Position numbers and translations under genes: made by a program
The notes under the pieces: generated by a model
Database searches by the model: none
Told to the model about the DNA's origin: nothing
The model's input: the letters and a program-made list of their open reading frames with translations, nothing else
Assembly: GCF_946480385.1 (NCBI RefSeq)
Contig: NZ_CAMLJP010000109.1
Location: 1 to 21,074, forward strand
Reading direction: 5' to 3'
DNA: 21,074 nucleotides
Source of the DNA: an uncultured Azospirillum sp.
GTDB taxonomy: Bacteria > Pseudomonadota > Alphaproteobacteria > Azospirillales > Azospirillaceae
Shown: positions 1-5,821 of the stretch, piece after piece
Layout: each line of letters opens with the position of its first letter
How positions within the stretch are numbered: the stretch's first letter is position 1

Positions 1-201
1 CAGGCGCAGGCGGTTGCGGAACTCGGTGGAGCGCAGGCCGGCGTCACGGTCCTGGCTGACGTAGCCGGCTTCGAAATAGGCGTCGCCGCCGATGACCACG
101 TCGAACTTCGCCTGGGCGAAGGCCGGGCCGGCACCCATGACGGAGACGGTGGCGACAAGTGCGGCAGTCGCCGCACCGGTCAGCAGAGCTGAACGAGACA
201 T
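1..201 (-). CDS. Outer-membrane porin, N-terminal fragment (runs off left edge)
   Basis: Only the first 67 codons are present. The ATG is preceded by a strong GGAGG ribosome site (complement of 209-213). The protein opens with a clear Sec signal peptide: basic start MSRS, an Ala/Val-rich hydrophobic stretch to about residue 25, then cleavage after AGPAFA around residue 29. The mature part begins AQAKFDVVIGGDAYFEAGYV, followed by a segment ending RSTEFRNRLRL. Alternating hydrophobic and polar residues starting just after cleavage, with a GGDAYFEAG-type first strand, are typical of alphaproteobacterial general porins as found in Azospirillum. The role would be passive diffusion of small hydrophilic solutes across the outer membrane. 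It is divergent from iolB over a 428-bp shared upstream region, so co-regulation with inositol genes is possible but not shown. Family assignment is fairly safe; specificity cannot be judged from the fragment. Confidence 0.75.
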   Translation of the reverse strand, partial: MSRSALLTGAATAALVATVSVMGAGPAFAQAKFDVVIGGDAYFEAGYVSQDRDAGLRSTEFRNRLRL

Positions 202-502
202 TGGATTTCCTCCAGACACTGGTTTCTTGGGGCCGCGCTGCGCCAGGCAGGCATGCGCGGACCGTTCGCGGTCTTAACCGGGATTTGCCGTCATGGCGGG
301 AGCGGTTCAGAGGCGGCGCCCTTTCGGCATTCCGTTCTCTGTGTCCGCCGGAATAGAACAACAATTCTGCTATACGCACAATAGGGAACTTATGTGTCGA
401 TAGAAATTTGTCGCGCTTTCGCTGAGAGGGGCGGATTTCCCTCCATCGTACCCCTGTAAGCGCCAGCACTTGCAAGTCGGCGGCTGCCGCGGTCGGCAAA
501 GC

Positions 503-516
503 GGAAAAAAAATTCT
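503..516. promoter_or_regulatory. IolR-like operator, distal site of iolB (degenerate)
   Basis: The sequence reads GGAAA-AAAA-ATTCT, matching the GGAA-N6-TTCC pattern in seven of eight defined positions. It lies 29 bp upstream of a second similar site that overlaps the iolB -10. Its poly-A spacer may also bend DNA. It is assigned because a perfect copy of the pattern lies before the ABC operon. GGAA-N6-TTCC is, as I recall it, the motif reported for the RpiR-type inositol repressor IolR of Sinorhizobium meliloti. Weak by itself; supported by the set. Confidence 0.4.
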
Positions 517-531
517 ACTCAAGAGAATGAC

Positions 532-545
532 GGAATGTATAATCC
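532..545 (+). promoter_or_regulatory. iolB promoter -10 overlapped by an IolR-like operator
   Basis: Positions 538-543 are a perfect TATAAT. No good -35 lies at the normal spacing (the expected positions read CTACTC), so the promoter may be weak or activator-aided. The same bases sit inside GGAAT-GTAT-AATCC (532-545), one base away from the perfect GGAAT-N4-ATTCC found before the transporter operon. A repressor bound here would cover the -10 directly, the expected arrangement for inositol-inducible expression. The regulator gene itself is not in the window. Confidence 0.55.
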
Positions 546-586
546 CCGATCATCCGTATCCGCACCCAATGCGGTTTCCATCGGGG
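544..586 (+). promoter_or_regulatory. Hairpin in the iolB leader
   Basis: The outer arms CCCCGAT (544-550) and ATCGGGG (580-586) pair over 7 bp. Inside, CCGCA (560-564) pairs with TGCGG (570-574) around a 5-base loop. The structure starts at about the expected transcription start and ends just before the ribosome site of the 10-codon leader ORF. No U-tract follows, so it is not an obvious terminator. It could stabilise the mRNA or affect translation initiation. Confidence 0.4.
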
Positions 587-600
587 CGGAGAGACATCGC

Positions 601-633
601 ATGACGATTCGGCACCACAGAGGGCGACCATGA
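601..633 (+). CDS. 10-codon leader ORF overlapping the iolB start
   Basis: ATG at 601 opens a ten-codon frame, MTIRHHRGRP, ending in TGA at 631-633. That stop overlaps the iolB ATG at 630 as ATGA, the classical translational-coupling arrangement. It has its own good ribosome site, GGAGAG at 588-593, seven bases before the ATG. The iolB ribosome site AGAGGG (619-624) lies inside the leader ORF. The peptide resembles nothing I know. It could be a coupling device, an attenuating leader peptide, or a chance frame; at ten codons chance is a serious alternative. Confidence 0.4.
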   Translation: MTIRHHRGRP

Positions 634-1439
634 GCAAGCTGCTGCTGCGCAACCACGCACCGGACCCCAACGGCCGTGTGCACCATGTCACTCCCGAATC
701 GGCGGGCTGGTCGTGCATCGGATTCGATCTCTACCAACTGGAAGAGGGCATGAGCGTTTCCGGCGAGGATGCGGAGCGCGAGACCTGTCTCGTCTTCGTC
801 GCCGGACGCGGCGCCGCATCGGCCGGCGACCAGGAGTGGGCGGAGCTTGGCGATCGAATGTCGCCCTTCGAGGACAAGCAGCCCTATGCGATCTATCTGC
901 CGCAGGGAGCGCCGTGGCGGGTTCGGGCCACCACCGCGCTGGAACTGGCGGTCTGCACCGCGCCGGGACTGAATGGCGGTCTGCCGGTGCGGCTGATCCG
1001 TCCGGAGGATGTCGGCGCCTCCGTGCGCGGGCGTGGCAGCAACACCCGGCATGTCTTCGACATCCTGCCCGAATCGCAACCGGCCGACAGCCTCCTGGTG
1101 GTCGAGGTCATCACCCCCGCCGGCAACTGGTCCAGCTATCCGCCGCACAAGCATGACATTGACGACGGCACGGCCGAAACCCAGTTGGAGGAAACCTATT
1201 ATCACCGGATCGACCCGCCGCAGGGCTTCGCATTCCAGCGTGTCTACACCGACGACCGCTCGCTGGACGAGGCTATGGCGGTGGAGAACGGCGATCTGGT
1301 CATGGTCCCGCGCGGCTACCATCCGGTCGGCGCCGCTCACGGCTACACCGGCTATTATCTGAACGTGATGGCCGGCCCCCGCCGCGCCTGGCGCTTCAAC
1401 ACCGCGCCGGAACATCGCTGGCTGCTGGCGTCGGGCTGA
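630..1439 (+). CDS. iolB: 5-deoxy-glucuronate isomerase
   Basis: IolB converts 5-deoxy-D-glucuronate to 5-dehydro-2-deoxy-D-gluconate in cytosolic myo-inositol breakdown. At 269 residues it has the usual family length. Family landmarks are the N-terminal cupin half, then the PPHKHD motif (H173, H175), LEETYYHR (E187/E188, H192), the RGYHPV segment with H231, and YYLNVMAGP near the end. The His/Glu set is the expected metal-binding group of this bicupin family. The ATG has an AGAGGG ribosome site five bases upstream and overlaps the stop of a short leader ORF. No other iol catabolic gene is in the window, so the rest of the pathway must be elsewhere. A good terminator follows, making this a single-gene unit next to the sugar transporter operon. 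Confidence 0.95.
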   Translation: MSKLLLRNHAPDPNGRVHHVTPESAGWSCIGFDLYQLEEGMSVSGEDAERETCLVFVAGRGAASAGDQEWAELGDRMSPFEDKQPYAIYLPQGAPWRVRATTALELAVCTAPGLNGGLPVRLIRPEDVGASVRGRGSNTRHVFDILPESQPADSLLVVEVITPAGNWSSYPPHKHDIDDGTAETQLEETYYHRIDPPQGFAFQRVYTDDRSLDEAMAVENGDLVMVPRGYHPVGAAHGYTGYYLNVMAGPRRAWRFNTAPEHRWLLASG

Positions 1440-1496
1440 CCGAAGGCGCCGGCTTTCGGACGCTCCCCGCAACATTCAGGTCGTTGTCCATCACAC

Positions 1497-1525
1497 GGGG
1501 CGCCGTCCAGCACGGCGCCCCGTTT
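1497..1525 (+). terminator. Intrinsic terminator of iolB
   Basis: GGGGCGCCGT (1497-1506) pairs perfectly with ACGGCGCCCC (1512-1521) around a 5-base loop and is followed by GTTTGCTGT. This is a strong 10-bp GC-rich stem with a short T run, about 57 bases after the iolB stop. Confidence 0.8.
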
Positions 1526-1868
1526 GCTGTTCCGCACGCCCCTGTGCAAAGCGACGATTGTCAATTTTAAAGATTATCAGCCACATAGCCAAACCTCCGG
1601 GTGGGAATGAAAATTCCATACCGCCCCGAATGGCCCCGACCGGCCCGCATCCCCAACCTGCGATGTCGGGATCCTGTCCGATATGGCGGGAAACCGGGAA
1701 AATCGGCTTGCCGGTCATCCCTTCGCCTCACCTGGCGAATAAACCGAATATTCTGTCTTGAACAATCAGCGAAATTAATATTCTATATGCGGAGCGACAC
1801 GCCGCACTGCTGTGGACCGGTGACGGCGGCTCCAAACGACCGATCCACCATCGCTTAGGGAGAGGACC
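1526..1868 (+). other. Regulatory region of the sugar ABC operon
   Basis: These 343 bases show no convincing gene. They are markedly AT-richer than the surroundings at 1556-1580 and 1740-1790. Contents: a TTGTCA -35-like hexamer at 1558-1563 without a clear partner; the perfect operator at 1604-1617; a hairpin with TTCGCC and GGCGAA arms (1722-1727 and 1734-1739); and the octamer AATATTCT twice, at 1747 and 1777, 30 bp apart and thus on one helix face. TTGAAC (1758-1763) with TATTCT (1779-1784) is a possible promoter with a short 15-bp spacer. The promoter choice is uncertain. Confidence 0.5.
1604..1617. promoter_or_regulatory. Perfect IolR-type operator GGAA-N6-TTCC
   Basis: The site reads GGAAT-GAAA-ATTCC, a perfect palindrome with 5-bp arms that fits GGAA-N6-TTCC exactly. 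As I recall, that motif was reported for the RpiR-family inositol repressor IolR in Sinorhizobium meliloti. Two near-copies in the same 14-base frame lie before iolB. This links the transporter operon and iolB to one regulator and is the main reason, besides adjacency, to call the transporter an inositol importer. Confidence 0.6.
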
Positions 1869-3407
1869 GTGGCCGTGACCGCCCTTGGAATGATGACGCC
1901 TCCCGGCGTTTCCATCCACGCCCAGCCTTATCTTCTCGAGGTCGACAGCGTCCGGAAGGAGTTTCCGGGGGTGGTGGCGCTGGACAGCGTCTGCCTGCGG
2001 ATCCGGCCCGGCACCGTGCATGCCTTGATGGGAGAGAACGGCGCCGGCAAATCGACCCTGATGAAGATCATCGCCGGCATCTACACGCCCGACCAGGGCA
2101 TGATCCGTCTCCGCGGCGAACCTTGCCGCCTGACCTCCCCACTGGATGCGCTGGAGGCTGGGATCGCCATGATCCATCAGGAACTGAACCTGATGTCCTT
2201 CATGACGATCGCCGAGAACATCTGGATCCGGCGCGAACCGCTGAACCGTTTCGGCCTTGTCGACCATGGGGAGCTGCGCCGCCGCACCGCCGACTTGTTC
2301 CGCCGGCTGAAGATCGACCTCGATCCCGATCAGCCGGTGGGCGAGCTGACCGTTGCCGGCCGCCAGATGGTGGAGATCGCCAAGGCGGTCTCCTACGAAT
2401 CCGATGTCCTCATCATGGATGAGCCGACCTCGGCCCTGACAGACCGCGAGGTGGAACATCTGTTCGCCATCGTCGAGGATCTGCGCTCCCGTGGGAAGGC
2501 GATCATCTACATCACCCATAAGATGAACGAGGTGTTCGAGATCGCCGACGACATCTCGATCTTCCGCGACGGCCGCCACATCCTGACCGACGCGGCGTCC
2601 AACCTGACGCGCGACAAGCTGATCAGCCTGATGGTCGGCCGGGAAATCACCCAGATGTTCCCGAAAGGCGAATCGAAGATCGGCGAGGTCGTGCTGTCGG
2701 TCGAGAATCTGGCGCTGGAGGGGGTATTCTCCAACGTCAGCTTCGAGCTCCGGGCCGGCGAAATCCTCGGTATTGCCGGACTGGTCGGCTCCGGCCGCAC
2801 CAATGTGGCGGAAGCCATCTTCGGCATGACGCCGGCCACCTCCGGCACCATCCGCATCGACGGCCGGCCGGTGAAGATCGACAGCCCCAAGACCGCGATG
2901 GCCCACAAGCTGGCGCTGCTGACGGAGGACCGCAAGGAAACCGGCCTGTTCCTGATGCTGTCGGTTCTGGAAAACATGGAGCTGGCGGCGCTGACCGACC
3001 GCTATGTCCAGGGCGGCTTCGTCGCCCAGTCGGCGTTGAACGGCATCTGCGACACCATGAAGAACACCCTGCGGGTCAAGACCCCGCACCTGCAGGAACG
3101 CATTGAAAACCTCAGCGGCGGCAACCAGCAGAAGGTGCTGATCGCCCGCTGGCTGATGACCCACCCGCGCGTCCTCATCCTGGACGAACCGACGCGCGGT
3201 ATCGACGTCGGCGCCAAGGCGGAAATCCACCGCCTGATCTCCGACCTCGCCGCCCAGGGCATGGCGATCATCATGATCTCGTCGGAACTGCCGGAAATCC
3301 TCGGCATGAGCGACCGGGTAATGGTGATGCACGAAGGCCGCGTGACCGGCACCCTCGACCGGGCGGATGCCGATCAGGTGACCATCATGCGCCTGGCCTC
3401 CGGCTGA
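1869..3407 (+). CDS. Sugar (probably myo-inositol) ABC transporter, duplicated ATP-binding subunit
   Basis: This is a 512-residue fused double ATPase of the RbsA/XylG/MglA type, which powers import at the inner membrane. First half: Walker [10 protein letters not shown] (55-63), Walker [12 protein letters not shown] (180-190), a relaxed signature around [14 protein letters not shown], and switch His in YITHK. Second half: a Walker A in which Lys is replaced by Arg (GLVGSGRTN, 304-312), signature LSGGNQQK (415-422) and Walker [14 protein letters not shown]. The Arg-substituted second Walker A is normal for this family, not a defect. The start is GTG at 1869, with AGGGAGAGG ribosome-site bases just upstream; ATGs seven and eight codons in are less well placed. 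The Caulobacter counterpart would be IatA. Inositol specificity rests on iolB next door and the operator. Confidence 0.9.
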   Translation: MAVTALGMMTPPGVSIHAQPYLLEVDSVRKEFPGVVALDSVCLRIRPGTVHALMGENGAGKSTLMKIIAGIYTPDQGMIRLRGEPCRLTSPLDALEAGIAMIHQELNLMSFMTIAENIWIRREPLNRFGLVDHGELRRRTADLFRRLKIDLDPDQPVGELTVAGRQMVEIAKAVSYESDVLIMDEPTSALTDREVEHLFAIVEDLRSRGKAIIYITHKMNEVFEIADDISIFRDGRHILTDAASNLTRDKLISLMVGREITQMFPKGESKIGEVVLSVENLALEGVFSNVSFELRAGEILGIAGLVGSGRTNVAEAIFGMTPATSGTIRIDGRPVKIDSPKTAMAHKLALLTEDRKETGLFLMLSVLENMELAALTDRYVQGGFVAQSALNGICDTMKNTLRVKTPHLQERIENLSGGNQQKVLIARWLMTHPRVLILDEPTRGIDVGAKAEIHRLISDLAAQGMAIIMISSELPEILGMSDRVMVMHEGRVTGTLDRADADQVTIMRLASG

Positions 3408-3473
3408 CCGGCCAGCACGTCATCACCGGCAGGCCGCTGGCGGCCGGACCGCAAAAAAATGGGAGGAATGGTA

Positions 3474-4499
3474 ATGAACGCATCCATCAACAGCAGCGGT
3501 GTGGTGGAGACGCCCGCCCGCCGCCCCTTCAAGATGCCGGTTGAAGCCGGGATCTTCCTCGTCCTCGTCGCCATCGCACTGGTTTTCGAAGCGCTCGGCT
3601 GGATCGTGCGCGGCGAGTCCTTCCTTGGCAACGCTCAGCGCCTCGTCATCATCGTCCTTCAGGTGTCCATCGTCGGGCTGCTTGCCATCGGCGTCACGCA
3701 GGTCATCATCACCTCCGGCATCGACCTGTCGTCCGGCTCGGTTCTGGCGTTGTCGGCGATGGTGGCGGCGAGCCTCGCCCAGACGTCCGACAATGCCCGC
3801 GCCGTGTTCCCGATGCTGACCGACATGCCGGCGGTGGTGCCGGTGCTGGCCGGCGTGCTGGTGGGAGCGCTGGCGGGGGTGGTCAATGGCGGATTGATCG
3901 CCATGACCGGCATTCCCCCCTTCATCGCCACGCTGGGCATGATGGTGACGGCGCGCGGCCTTGCCCGCTACTACACCCATGGCCAGCCGATCAGCCGCCT
4001 GTCGGAGGATTTCACCTGGATCGGTGCGGGCGCCACGCCGGTGGTCGTCTTCCTGGTCACCGCCCTGATCTTCCATATTGCGCTGCGCTACACCCGCTAC
4101 GGCAAATTCACCTACGCCATCGGCGCCAATGCCCAGGCCGCCCGTGTCTCCGGCATCAACATCGGCCGGCACCTGGTCGTGGTCTACGGCATCGCCGGCC
4201 TGCTGGCCGGGCTGGGCGGGGTGATGACCGCCGCGCGGTCCGCCACCGGTCAGGCCGGCATGGGCATGGGGTACGAGCTGGACGCCATCGCGGCGGTGGT
4301 CATCGGCGGCACTTCGCTGACCGGCGGCGTCGGCCGCATCACCGGCACGGTGATCGGCACCGTGATCCTCGGCGTCATGACCAGCGGCTTCACCTTCGTC
4401 GGCATCGACGCCTATGTGCAGGACATCGTGAAGGGCCTGATCATCGTCGCCGCGGTGACCGCCGACCAGTACCGCATGCGCCGCCGGAAGAAGGTCTGA
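3474..4499 (+). CDS. Sugar (probably myo-inositol) ABC transporter permease
   Basis: This is a 341-residue polytopic inner-membrane protein of the RbsC / BPD_transp_2 family, the translocation pore for the adjacent ATPase. Diagnostic segments are the ITSGIDLSSGSVLALSAM motif, GIPPFIATLGMM, the cytoplasmic-loop stretch IGANAQAARVSGINIG and GGTSLTGGVGRITGTVIGT. The reading frame is open from an ATG at 3459, but GGGAGGA (3461-3467) lies six bases before the ATG at 3474, so translation most likely starts there with MNASINSSG. A gap of 66 bases separates it from the ATPase gene, and both are in one operon. The C-terminus is a basic tail (RMRRRKKV), consistent with the positive-inside rule. The counterpart in Caulobacter inositol uptake would be IatP. 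Confidence 0.9.
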   Translation: MNASINSSGVVETPARRPFKMPVEAGIFLVLVAIALVFEALGWIVRGESFLGNAQRLVIIVLQVSIVGLLAIGVTQVIITSGIDLSSGSVLALSAMVAASLAQTSDNARAVFPMLTDMPAVVPVLAGVLVGALAGVVNGGLIAMTGIPPFIATLGMMVTARGLARYYTHGQPISRLSEDFTWIGAGATPVVVFLVTALIFHIALRYTRYGKFTYAIGANAQAARVSGINIGRHLVVVYGIAGLLAGLGGVMTAARSATGQAGMGMGYELDAIAAVVIGGTSLTGGVGRITGTVIGTVILGVMTSGFTFVGIDAYVQDIVKGLIIVAAVTADQYRMRRRKKV

Positions 4500-4510
4500 C
4501 CGGTACAGGG

Positions 4511-4558
4511 TTCCTCCCCGGTTCCTCCAAGGCACCGCATTCCTCCCCCGGTTCCCCC
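4511..4558 (+). repeat. Four short C/T-rich direct repeats
   Basis: TTCCTCC occurs at 4511, 4522 and 4540, and TTCCCCC at 4552, mostly preceded by G and followed by C-runs. The purine-poor strand is the coding strand. The repeats lie directly after the permease stop codon. Unpaired C-rich RNA is typical of Rho utilisation sites, so partial termination or mRNA processing ahead of the binding-protein gene is conceivable. That is inference only. Confidence 0.4.
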
Positions 4559-4649
4559 GCACTTTCCCCATTCACGGTTTCCAGCCCGCCATCGCGCAGT
4601 TCCGCAGCAAGCCTGCCGCGGTGGCCGGTGGGGAAGGCCGCCGTGCGAC

Positions 4650-4671
4650 CCGGTCCCCGTCACCGGACCGG
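4650..4671 (+). promoter_or_regulatory. Intercistronic hairpin
   Basis: CCGGTCC (4650-4656) pairs with GGACCGG (4665-4671) over 7 bp with an 8-base loop, and no T run follows. Together with the hairpin at 4739-4772 it may protect the 5' end of a processed binding-protein transcript, as often seen where the binding protein must exceed the membrane subunits. Confidence 0.35.
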
Positions 4672-4738
4672 CATCCGGCACCCCCGGATAATCCCGTGAC
4701 ACGCAATCAACCAGCTGCCCAACCGACCGACCAATAAA

Positions 4739-4772
4739 GGACGGCACGGCGGAGCCTCCGCAAGGGCCGTCC
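4739..4772 (+). promoter_or_regulatory. Two-tier hairpin just upstream of the binding-protein gene
   Basis: The outer arms GGACGGC (4739-4745) and GCCGTCC (4766-4772) enclose an inner stem GCGGA/TCCGC (4749-4753 and 4757-4761) with a 3-base loop, giving 12 paired bases. It ends 11 bases before the ribosome site GAGGA of the next gene. It looks like an mRNA-stabilising or translation-modulating element and not a terminator, because a downstream cistron of the same system begins at once. Confidence 0.5.
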
Positions 4773-4793
4773 ACCAACCAAGTGAGGAAACAA

Positions 4794-5729
4794 ATGAAGC
4801 GTCCGCACCTGAAGCACCTGCTGGCTGCCTGCTCCGCCGCCGTTGTCATGATGTCGGCGTCGGCCTTCGCCACCACCATCGGCGTCTCGATGGCCTATTT
4901 CGACGACAACTTCCTCAACACCCTGCGCCAGGCGATGGCCGATCAGGCCAAGTCGATGCCCGACGTGAAGATCCAGTTCGAGGACGCCCGCGGCGATACC
5001 GGCCGCCAGCTGAATCAGGTGCAGAACTTCGTCGCCCAGAAGGTGGACGCGATCATCATCAACACCACCGACAGTTCCACCACCGGCCGCATGACCCAGA
5101 TCGTCTCGGCCGCCGGCATCCCGCTGGTCTATGTCAACCGCAAGCCGGCCGAGGACACCCTGCCCGACAAGGTGGTTTTCGTCGGCTCCGACGAGAACGT
5201 CTCCGGCACGCTGCAGGGTGAAGAGCTGGCCAAGCAGATGAACTACAAGGGCAACGTCGCCATCATGATGGGCGAGCTTGCCACCAATGCCGCCGAACTG
5301 CGCACCAAGGGCGTTGAGAAGGTGGTCGCCAAATATCCGGGCATGAAGATCGTCCAGAAGCAGACGGCCAACTTCCTGCGCGCCCAGGCGCTGGACCTGA
5401 TGAACAACTGGATCGTGTCGGGCGAGAAGATCGACGCCGTCGCCGCCAACAACGACGAAATGGCGATCGGCGCCATTCTGGCTCTGCAGCAGGCGGGCAT
5501 CTCGCCGAAGAAGGTCCTGGTCGGCGGCATCGACGCCACCGCCGACGCGCTGGCCGAAATGCAGGACGGCAACCTTTCGGTCACCGTGTTCCAGGACGCC
5601 AAGGGCCAGGGCCGCGGTGCGCTGGAGTCCGCGATGAAGCTGGCCAAGGGCGAGAAGGTGGAGAAGAACGTCTGGGTGCCGTTCCAGCTCGTCACCAAGG
5701 ACAACTACAAGAAGTTCATGGGCAACTGA
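4794..5729 (+). CDS. Periplasmic sugar-binding protein of the ABC transporter (probably myo-inositol)
   Basis: This 311-residue type I periplasmic binding protein (RbsB / Peripla_BP_4 family) captures substrate and delivers it to the permease. The N-terminus is a Sec signal peptide: [10 protein letters not shown], a hydrophobic core, and cleavage after SASAFA at about residue 26. The mature protein begins with the family strand [14 protein letters not shown]. Later landmarks are [46 protein letters not shown] and [16 protein letters not shown] at 4782 in frame is possible, but GAGGA (4784-4788) precedes the ATG at 4794 with correct spacing. The 294-bp gap after the permease holds two hairpins. 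The Caulobacter inositol counterpart is IbpA. Ligand identity is inferred from context; ribose or another polyol cannot be excluded. Confidence 0.88.
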   Translation: MKRPHLKHLLAACSAAVVMMSASAFATTIGVSMAYFDDNFLNTLRQAMADQAKSMPDVKIQFEDARGDTGRQLNQVQNFVAQKVDAIIINTTDSSTTGRMTQIVSAAGIPLVYVNRKPAEDTLPDKVVFVGSDENVSGTLQGEELAKQMNYKGNVAIMMGELATNAAELRTKGVEKVVAKYPGMKIVQKQTANFLRAQALDLMNNWIVSGEKIDAVAANNDEMAIGAILALQQAGISPKKVLVGGIDATADALAEMQDGNLSVTVFQDAKGQGRGALESAMKLAKGEKVEKNVWVPFQLVTKDNYKKFMGN

Positions 5730-5751
5730 CCGGCGCCTTCGCGCGCGGCAT

Positions 5752-5790
5752 CGGCCGGGCTTTCCCATCCGGGAACGGCCCGGCCGCATT
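5752..5790 (+). terminator. Terminator-like hairpin after the binding-protein gene
   Basis: CGGCCGGGC (5752-5760) pairs with GCCCGGCCG (5778-5786) over 9 bp, topped by TTCCC/GGGAA (5762-5766 and 5771-5775) and a 4-base loop. The stem is very stable, but only ATT follows and not a T run. It probably limits read-through from the transporter operon into the chemoreceptor gene or protects the 3' end. Confidence 0.55.
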
Positions 5791-5821
5791 GTCCCGAATT
5801 GTCCAGCCAAGGGGCAACGTC

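Larger units (their letters stand above)
202..629. other. Divergent porin / iolB regulatory region
   Basis: This stretch has no long credible gene. The left part (202-360) would be the porin 5' leader. The middle (about 351-415) is clearly more AT-rich than the surroundings and probably holds the porin promoter on the minus strand, but I could not settle a -35/-10 pair. The right part holds the iolB control elements listed separately: two operator-like sites, a perfect TATAAT, a hairpin and a 10-codon leader ORF. Overlapping reading frames here have no ribosome site or family resemblance and were left out. Confidence 0.6.

Noticed and set aside
350..368. GGAAT...ATTCT near the porin promoter as a further IolR-like site
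   Set aside because: The arms are separated by nine bases instead of four, so it does not fit the frame shared by the other three sites.
44..499. A 151-codon minus-strand open frame across the porin start
   Set aside because: It is out of frame with the porin signal peptide, which has a good ribosome site, and is extremely Arg-rich.
519..1475. A 318-codon antisense open frame opposite iolB
   Set aside because: Full-length IolB family motifs lie on the plus strand; the antisense product is low in hydrophobic structure and matches nothing.
1558..1858. Small plus-strand open frames of 67 and 85 codons before the ABC operon
   Set aside because: No ribosome site, Pro/Ser-rich composition, and they overlap the operator and repeats of a regulatory region.
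1728..3332. A 534-codon antisense open frame opposite the ABC ATPase
   Set aside because: Composition is His/Gln/Asp/Arg-heavy, as produced by the reverse complement of biased codons. No ribosome site or family motif, and the plus-strand gene is unmistakable.
5789..5821. TTG start giving the chemoreceptor 11 extra residues
   Set aside because: The TTG lies at the foot of a stable hairpin and lacks a ribosome site; AAGGGG is correctly spaced before the ATG at 5822.
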